A program made the translations under genes and the position numbers. A stretch of 23,717 bases of DNA, taken from NCBI GenBank assembly GCA_910579075.1, contig CAJTSV010000059.1, positions 1 to 23,717 of the forward strand, in the 5' to 3' direction. The notes beneath the pieces are model-generated. The model did no database searches and had not been told where the DNA came from. It worked only from the letters and a program-made list of their open reading frames with translations. The DNA comes from an uncultured Eubacterium sp. GTDB taxonomy: Bacteria; Bacillota; Clostridia; Lachnospirales; Lachnospiraceae. This document shows positions 6,513 to 14,500 of this stretch, piece by piece; positions within the stretch are counted from its first letter, which is position 1; the number at the start of each line of letters is the position of its first letter.

Positions 6513-7838
6513 ATGAAACAGGACACTGCGGCAGAAAATGCCGTGGGAAGGAAGCGGAAAGGCCGTGCTGGATATCCCGGAAAGGATGCAGCTGTCATTT
6601 CGCATGCGGAGTCGCTGGCGGGCATAGAAAGGTTCAGCAGCGTTACCGGGCAGCGGCGGGCGGCAGACACAGCCATGCGGGGCCTTTTAAAAAATGCGCG
6701 GTTTACCGGGGCGCTGCTGGGCGTGCTGGTCAGGGAGCTGGAAGGAGAAACGCTGGACAGCTTTTGCAGGAATACGGGCGCGGACGTGGAAACCGGGAAT
6801 TCCCTGGCCGGCATGGCTACGGAAATCGGGAGTACCTATACCAGGGATATCCGTCTGGATGTCATCTTTGAGCATCAGGGGGACAGCGGGCTGCTCCTGA
6901 GGATCAATACAGAAGCGCAGACAGCGCAGAAAACATACAGCGAAAGAAACCAGCAGTCTTATTCGCTGGCAGCGCGCGCCGTGTATTACGCATCACTGGC
7001 CATGGCAACGCAGCTGCGTTCCAAAGAGGAATACCATAAAATAAGGAAGGTCTACAGCATCTGGTTCTGTTACGATTATCCAATCGCAGAAATGCGGGAG
7101 CCCGTCATCCGTTACAGCATGCGTCCGGATGCCGCATACACATATGCAGACGGAACTCCGCTGCTGGCCAGCAAAAGAAAGCATGACAGCGGAGACCTGA
7201 TGGGCATTATTTTCGTGTCCGTAAAGGATGTGGAGCGGATATACAGGGACAGCAGCCTGCTGCACAGCGGGAAATACGATGCGGAAATGATAACCGTGCT
7301 GTACCACCTGCTGTCAGAAAAAACAGACAGCACAGAGAGAAAAAAATTTTATTATGACCGGGGCATTATCAAACCGGGGAGCGAGGAGGAAAGCAAAGTG
7401 TCAGAACTGGAAGAATTACGGGAAATTACAGAGGAAATGAAACGGGCATTGCGATGGGAACAGGAAATGAGAGGAGAAATAATAGAGGAAATGGTAGAAG
7501 AACTGCTGGAAGAAAGGGCGGAAAAACTGGCGGAAGAAAGAGCGGAAAAACTGGCGGAAGAAAGGGCGGAAAAACTGGCGGAAGAAAGGGCGGAAAAACT
7601 GGCGGAAGAAATGAAAGAAAAAATGAAAGAAGAAATAAATGAAGAAAAACAGAGAACGGTGGAAAAAACAAAAAGGGAGGCTCAGGAATCAGCAAATCAG
7701 GCTATCGTAAAGATGGCAGTCAGTATGGGTGCCAGGTACGGGTGTGACCTGCCGGGCCAGCTTTCGATGATAGCAGAAGCGCTGAATATCGGAACTGAGG
7801 AAGCCGGGCAGCTGCACAGGGTGTATTCCAATGTATAG
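6513..7838 (+). CDS. Rpn-family PD-(D/E)XK nuclease / putative transposase
   Basis: This 441-residue protein belongs to the recombination-promoting nuclease (Rpn, formerly PDDEXK transposase-like) family, which in E. coli cuts DNA and promotes RecA-independent recombination. The nuclease core spans about residues 40-265. D116 (RLDVIFE) and E134/Q136 (NTEAQ) occupy the D...ExQ active-site positions, and the typical RAVYYAS...KVYSIWFC helix-strand follows. Residues 305-390 are a charged Glu/Lys coiled coil with four EERAEKLA octads. The C-terminal 50 residues (MAVSMGARYG) are a small helical tail common in this family. AGGAGGA (6500-6506) is 6 bases before the ATG. The gene appears intact and carries its own promoter and terminator, as expected for a mobile single-gene unit. 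Confidence 0.85.
   Translation: MKQDTAAENAVGRKRKGRAGYPGKDAAVISHAESLAGIERFSSVTGQRRAADTAMRGLLKNARFTGALLGVLVRELEGETLDSFCRNTGADVETGNSLAGMATEIGSTYTRDIRLDVIFEHQGDSGLLLRINTEAQTAQKTYSERNQQSYSLAARAVYYASLAMATQLRSKEEYHKIRKVYSIWFCYDYPIAEMREPVIRYSMRPDAAYTYADGTPLLASKRKHDSGDLMGIIFVSVKDVERIYRDSSLLHSGKYDAEMITVLYHLLSEKTDSTERKKFYYDRGIIKPGSEEESKVSELEELREITEEMKRALRWEQEMRGEIIEEMVEELLEERAEKLAEERAEKLAEERAEKLAEERAEKLAEEMKEKMKEEINEEKQRTVEKTKREAQESANQAIVKMAVSMGARYGCDLPGQLSMIAEALNIGTEEAGQLHRVYSNV
7509..7604 (+). repeat. four tandem 24-bp repeats in the Rpn coiled coil
   Basis: Four copies of a 24-base unit beginning GAAGAAAGGGCGG start at 7509, 7533, 7557 and 7581. Three are identical and the second differs by a single base (G to A at 7541). 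Each codes for EERAEKLA. Because the unit is a multiple of three, copy-number change keeps the frame. Confidence 0.95.
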
Positions 7839-7890
7839 GTTCATACATATTATTAGGAAGGCAAAAATCTGTCCGCTGAAAAGGCCGCAG

Positions 7891-7980
7891 CGCTGGAAGT
7901 GATTTCCAGCGATATCTGAACCCGTCTGAAACGAACATCATGTGTCTGGAAAAGCATCCATCGTGGCGGTGGATGCTTTT
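7891..7980 (+). terminator. hairpin and terminator after the Rpn gene
   Basis: A first hairpin pairs CGCTGGAA (7891-7898) with TTCCAGCG (7904-7911). A second pairs AAAAGCATCCA (7950-7960) with TGGATGCTTTT (7970-7980) across 9 bases and gives a T-run on either strand. The second is the likely terminator of the nuclease transcript and would also stop minus-strand transcription. Confidence 0.7.
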
Positions 7981-8555
7981 GCGGCATCTGCCGCTGATAT
8001 GCGGGGAGATTCAGGGAAAACGCTTCAAAAAAATCCCGGCTTAAGGTTAATAATATAATGGAATATGCCGATATATTATGAAACTATCTAATGGGATAAG
8101 TCTGTGCATCTGCCGGTTTCCGGCGGAAGTTTTATCTGAATGGAAGCAGATTTTAACCGCACTTTCATGCTTGTCCCTGAATATAGATGTGTATGGATGA
8201 AGCAGTGCTGTGGCAGTAAAAGGGAATGCTTTCCCGCAGCAGGGCATTCAGAACGTACACGAAGGCAGCAGCCTGTAATGCTGTACCAGAAGATGGACGG
8301 GTATGGAATGCCAGCCTGCTGTGACGGAACGCTTGAAACGCGTATTTTCCTGTATTTGGCATGGCACACCGCATTTGGCATGATGCCTGTGCCTGAGAAT
8401 GGCTGGCGGCCAATACGCTTGGTTCCTGTAAGGGACAGGTGTTTTGCGAACTGCGGTGCATGAACTGGAATGCGTTTTGCGTGCCGGGAGGTATGGGTAG
8501 TCGGAATGAAAAGGAAGTCTGTTTTGGGATTGACAGACGGAGAGGAAGGGAATGT
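7981..8555 (+). other. non-coding leader upstream of the surface operon
   Basis: I see no credible gene here; open frames on both strands lack ribosome sites and family features. A TATAAT at 8054-8059 without a good -35 is the best promoter candidate, which would give a leader of nearly 500 bases. A short stem TGCCGG/CCGGCG occurs near 8110-8125. I looked for c-di-GMP-I riboswitch consensus blocks, common before adhesin genes in clostridia, and did not see them. Confidence 0.35.
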
Positions 8556-11500
8556 ATGTACAAGGACGTATGGAAGAAATTTGGTGCGAAGGTTTTAATC
8601 GTATTGTGCTCCGTACTGCTGGTAGGGGGTGTGGCGATTGCTGTGCCGAAGCTTATGGCGGCTTCCAGAGTGTCATTGAACGATGTGACATTTGTGGAAG
8701 CGGGCGGTAATGAGCCTGGGATTACAAGCGGGTCTGCTATTTTAACGCTGAGTGACCCTGACCAGCTTTATACTTTAGATGGAAACGGCGGGGTGATAGC
8801 GGCAATTCCGTCCAGCCTGACATTGAAATATTTGGATGAATCAGGAAAAATAAGAACGGACACGATTCAGGAAGGCACTGATTATATGTTTGCTGATACT
8901 GGCGAGGAGGACAAAGCAAAAAAAATAGCTCCAAATGGAGTGGAAATAAAAATCAAGCCAGTCATGGGGTCTGATTATTTAATAAATGATGCCGCTAACT
9001 GTACGATAAAATATAATATTAAGAAATCTTCTCTGAATAAAATTGCAACAGATGCTGTTCAAACGAATAATCCGGGGTATCAGGGTATAACGAGAACAGT
9101 GCTTGTTTCGAGTGGAAATGAGGCAATTACGTCCAGAAACATAAAAATAAATGTCACGTATGATGGAAAGACATTCTTTTTGCCGGAAAGCGAGTACGAT
9201 ATATATGAAGCGCAGAAAAATGGAAATTCATATACAGAGACGAATAATCTGAATCCGACGCCGAACGCTTTGGGGCGGTATGCTGTATTCATTAAATATA
9301 AGAATTTTTATCTTGGCAATAATGAGAATACTGTTTCCGAGCTTTTTGAATTTGACATAAAAAAGGATTCTTCTAATTTTACAATTCAGGCGTGGTCTGA
9401 TGAAAATGGCACACAGGAGTATTTGCCGACAAATGTTTCTGTTAATCCGGTGAAAGTACAGGTATTTGATGGAGCATCGGACGTAAGCGATTCGTTTGAA
9501 TTTAGTTTTCCATATGAAACGCTGCCAGACAGCACAACAGAAAAACGGGTAGTGGCAACCCCGAAAGCTACATCAGATTATATTGGAGAAGTGGTGCGCA
9601 GATGGACAGTTTCTGAGAAACCATTAGATGTGAGATTTAGAAGCGGACGTCCGGACGGAACACTGGATGTTATGGATTATGATCAGGCTGTGGATGGATA
9701 TAAGGGAGTACAGACTTATAAGATTGAAAAACAGCCGCTGACAGTTAAGGTAAATGGAACTGACCGTGATTTGGATACGAACCGGTATGAAATTATAAGT
9801 TATACAGTCGTTAAAAGCGAGAGGGATAATACACCGATTCCTGGCGGGACAGCGGGAATTATCATGATGGAAATAAAAACGGCATCTAATTATACGTGGG
9901 CTCCAAGCACGACGGGGTATCTGTATTATGGTATTCGGCGTAATATCAGCAATGCAAGACTGAAAGACAGCGAGGGTGATGAAAATTTAAGCGATATCAA
10001 ATATAATGAAAAAACGCATTACAGAACACCGTATATATATTTTGATGATGCGCCAGATGGGGTAGAATACAAATTAGTAAAAGACACGGATTATACGTTA
10101 GCTTATTCCCTGAAAAAACGCGGTGATGGTTCTGTGCTGACAGGCGGGAATGATGCTGTTACATATGCAGGAACAGTATCTATGACGGTTACGGGCAAGG
10201 CAGGCACAGGTGCGGCAGGCACAGGAACCGATATGCCGGGATATTACGGGGTTTTAACAGGAGAGTCTTTCCCGGATAAGTTAGCATATGAAATACAGGC
10301 AAAAAGTATTAATGAATATGATATGCGTTATAATGATGTAACGTATCAGCTGGAAGATACACCGCCAAATATTGCCACATCAGAGACGAATATTTATTTT
10401 AGCCCTAAAGATACAAGTCTCAGGACGATTTATTTCAATCAGCTTGTATCGCCTGCCGATTATTCTATTGATTATTATTTCAATCGCGCATGCGGAGAAA
10501 ACGATTATATAGATGACTGGGGGCAATCCGTAGAAGACGGAGATATTGAAGCAGGCGGAACTTATTATGCAAAAATAACGTTTAATGGAAATTATAAGGA
10601 TTTTGTAGTAATACCATTAAAAATGGTTGCATATGAAATTTCGAATGTTAAGATTACAGTAAAAGACTGGTGTAATCAGGAAAGTGAAGCGGATGGAAAA
10701 CATATATATAATGGAAAACAGCATTCTTTAAATGTTGTAATAACACCAAAAGATGACCCGTCAAGGCCTTTGGTACAGGGCGACAGAGAAGGCCGCGGCG
10801 ATTACTGGCTGGTATATGATTCAAATTCGGACAGAGTAAATGCTACCGGACAGAGCGTAACCGTTACGATAAAATTTAAAAGCGGTGCGGAGACTACCAG
10901 AAAACTGACAATTCATTCCCGTCAGGTAGAATCAGGCAAGCTTAAAATTACGGCATCCGGATTCGAAAATTCTGCAAATGGAACGACGCATTTATACAAT
11001 GGTACAGGAGACAGCAAGGTTCCGGCACTGGATAAACTGGAGCTTACTTATCAGACAGCTGGCGGCTCGTCAGATACTTTGACGATGTATGAGCAGGCTG
11101 GCGTGCAGAAAGAAGATGGCACACTTTCGAATGACGACTATGATGTTTTGCCGGGGCTTTATGATGCAAATGGTAATAAGGTGAATTTGAGCACAGTCAG
11201 CACAAGTACGGATTATTACTATGCAATTAAGCCGCATAACAATTTTGAAGGCATCAGCTTTAGCCCGGATAAGCAGTATGTATTGGCTGGGCCGTTTAAG
11301 TTTACGAAAAAGGACTTGGGTGCAAAGGAAATTATCTATAGGGATAAATCAACAAAGGGCGACCTTGTGATGAACCAATGGAAATTTACTGATTATGACA
11401 AAGAAGTAAAAGAGTGGCTTGCTTCACATCTTGAAGTATGGGATGAGGATTTGCAGCAGGCAGTAGACCCAAGTAATTACACAATTGATTTGACCGATAG

Positions 11501-14500
11501 TAATAAAATAGATGAAAATGGTACAATTGTGTTCAAGATTACAGCAACGGCGGATGGGTGCTATAAGAACGAAAAAGAAAAGCTGATTATTTATACAGGT
11601 GAGGATATCGCAAATACGGAGGTAAGGGAAAAAGGTACAACTGTTTATCACGGATTTGTAAACCGGGAAATAACATTGGATAAGTTTTACACAAAGGTGG
11701 CGTCAACAGGAGACTTATATGGCCTGAATTTTGGTAATGCTGACGATGGCAATTTTACATGTGTATATTTTGACGGCAGAAATTTTAGTGATATCATAGG
11801 TGTAGATCAAAAATATACGGTAGGGACATTTATTGAACCTGTGAAAGACAGCAGCAATCCGCAGAAACAGCAGATGGGTTCTGTTACACTGACGGGTAAG
11901 AGCGGTTTCCATGGAACGGTAACGATTTATATTAAAGTTGAAAATCATCATTTTGACCAGACTCATTATGAGATAAGGATTGCGGACCAGATTTATAATG
12001 GAAAAGAGCAGAAACCGGCAATCACTGTCTGGTATAGTGCGACTGGCAAAAGTACTGCGAATCCAGATCCGCAAGACTGGGAGCGGCTTCCGGATGACTG
12101 CTATGACCCGAATACCGTAGAATGGCTGAGAAATGTAAATGCGAATGAGATTTATGCGACAAACGGCAATTATGATACCAATAATCTTTCGCAGGTTACC
12201 ATACAAGGCCAGTTCGGCTATGATGGACCATTGAAGGGCTGGTTTGTAATTAAGCCTTATGATATTACGGATGGAACAGATGGCGTAGATAATATGAATA
12301 TCAATGGTATACGGTTTGATGACAAGAGCAATACGCTGCAGGGCATTATGTATGTGCCATACACGTATTTGGATTCCAAGACTGCTGCAGAAGGTACGAC
12401 CGGAACAGGAGATGACATTACGGTAGAAGGGGCGTGGAAGACATTTAAGCTGAATTTCTATCCGGATGGATTATCTGGAGCACCTGTTGAAATGACCAAA
12501 GATGATTATTCTTATTACTGTACTGCTGGAAGTGCAGCCGATAATTACGACAAGGATAAAAAGCCAATAAAAGCTGGCACAAGTTACGCGGTCATAAAAG
12601 GGAAAAATAACTTTACAGGTACAATTCATGCGCAATATACAGTAAATAAAGTGAATATGAGCACTTCCTGTTCTGTTAAATTTGTGAATAACCGTAAATG
12701 GAATCTTTTTACGGGCAAAGAGATATTGCCGGAGATAGAAGTTATCCAGAAAGCAGAAAATGGCAAAACATATAAGCTGACAGAAGGTACAGATTATACG
12801 CTGGAGTATTCAAAGAACAAGAGATTTATTACCAATGACTGGAACAATCCGGTAACATGTACTACGTGGATAGAAATAAAAGAGGCAGGCAATGGTAATT
12901 ATATTGAAGGATTTACAGAACCATATGTTATTTATGCAGACCTTGACCCAGGAAACGGTATCACAGGTGGTTCTTCAAATCTGAAGCTGTACTGGGGGAC
13001 TGACCCGAAATTAAAGATTTCGTATCAGAATGTAAAAAATCAGGCTTTTGAAGGACTTAATCTTTCTATCCAGCAATGGAAAGAAGGCGGAAGCTTTGGG
13101 ACTGGTACAATGGATGAAGACTATGCAACGTACCAGATGAAGCTTGGAACACCTCCTGCATCAGCAGAAACATCCGATTATACGGTTGAATTTCCGGTTC
13201 AGTCCATTGGCGGTTCGGATGATAATCCGCGTACCATGATATTAAGGGGATTGAGCGACGGTGTATCGAAAGGTGTAATCAGAACTTCAGGGCCGAACGG
13301 AGTCAGTGTTCCGGCAGTTATTTATGACAGCCTGGAAAATATTGATGAAGATAAGCTGTGGGAGAACAATGGCGGTTCACCAAATATCAGCCTGAGCATT
13401 ACAACTGGTTCTGCAATCAGCCATGAAGATTTATCAAAGATACTGATTATCCACTGTGGCGGCAGGCCGCTTGTTTGGGGAAAAGATTATATCTTTGAAG
13501 GCCAGATGAATACGACAATCGGGCAGGGTTCGATTTTGATTAAACCAACTCAGGAAGCATTGGATGCCGGTTATCTGACCAATGAATCAAAACGGATTGA
13601 TTATAATCTTGTTTCAGCAATTACGGGCATGGTTCCGAATATTAAAGCAGAGTATATTTACAAGCACCAGAAATTCTTCAATACGGCAACGACTGATTTT
13701 GGCCTGAGCATGAATGGCAAGAACCTGATTAACGGGATTGATTATAAGGTTACCGTTACAGATGAAAATGGCACAGAAGTGCCAGAGCCGGAAAACTGCG
13801 GAACATATAATTATGTAATTGTCGGAATAGGAAGTTATGGCGACAGGATTACAGGAAGCTTCCGCATCAGGCCGTATGACCTCGGAGCAGATTATGCGCA
13901 GGGTAAGGTGACCGTGGAACTGAAAAATCAGGGCCGGATTACGTTTACCGGAAGCTCCGTACTTCCGGAAGTAGTCAGGGTTACGGTAAAACATGGTGAC
14001 TACGATACGCCATTTGATTTGGTACTGCTTGATGAAAGCAATGCCGGAGATTATGGGGTAAGGACAGCAAAAGATAAGGATGACCCGGTGCATGTGAACT
14101 GGACAGATTCAGACGGTGAAATTCCTAAGGTTGCAGTTTATGGAATGAACAATTACACGGGTGAATTCACAGCAAATTACTTAATAGAAAAGAAAAGCAT
14201 TGAGGACAGCAACATTATCATAGATGATATTTTGGGATTGAAATATCAGAATGGGGCCGAAATTAAACCGGTTCCAAGGATAACATATAAGGAAACGCCT
14301 GATGAAAATGCAAAAGTCCTTATGGTTTTAAGCGGGGAAGAATATAATTCTGATAAAGAAAATGAGTATGGCAGCCAGTACCGGATTAATTTTACCTACC
14401 GTTATCTGGATGAGGTAAAGAATGCGGGAACGAAGCATATCGAAATTATAGGCGTTGGCAATTTTACCGGCAAGAGGTCGATTACCTTTACGGTAGACCC

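Noticed and set aside
7509..7604. CRISPR-like array
   Set aside because: The repeats are directly tandem without spacers and lie in frame inside a coding sequence.
7426..7695. Minus-strand Pro/Leu/Phe repeat protein
   Set aside because: It is the antisense shadow of the 24-bp repeats in the Rpn gene.
8439..8555. Extended N-terminus of the giant protein from an upstream ATG at 8439
   Set aside because: It would bury the signal peptide about 40 residues inside and has no ribosome site; ATG 8556 has both.
8140..8563. Overlapping open frames on both strands in the leader of the giant gene
   Set aside because: Neither has a ribosome site, a signal peptide or a family pattern; composition looks like random translation.
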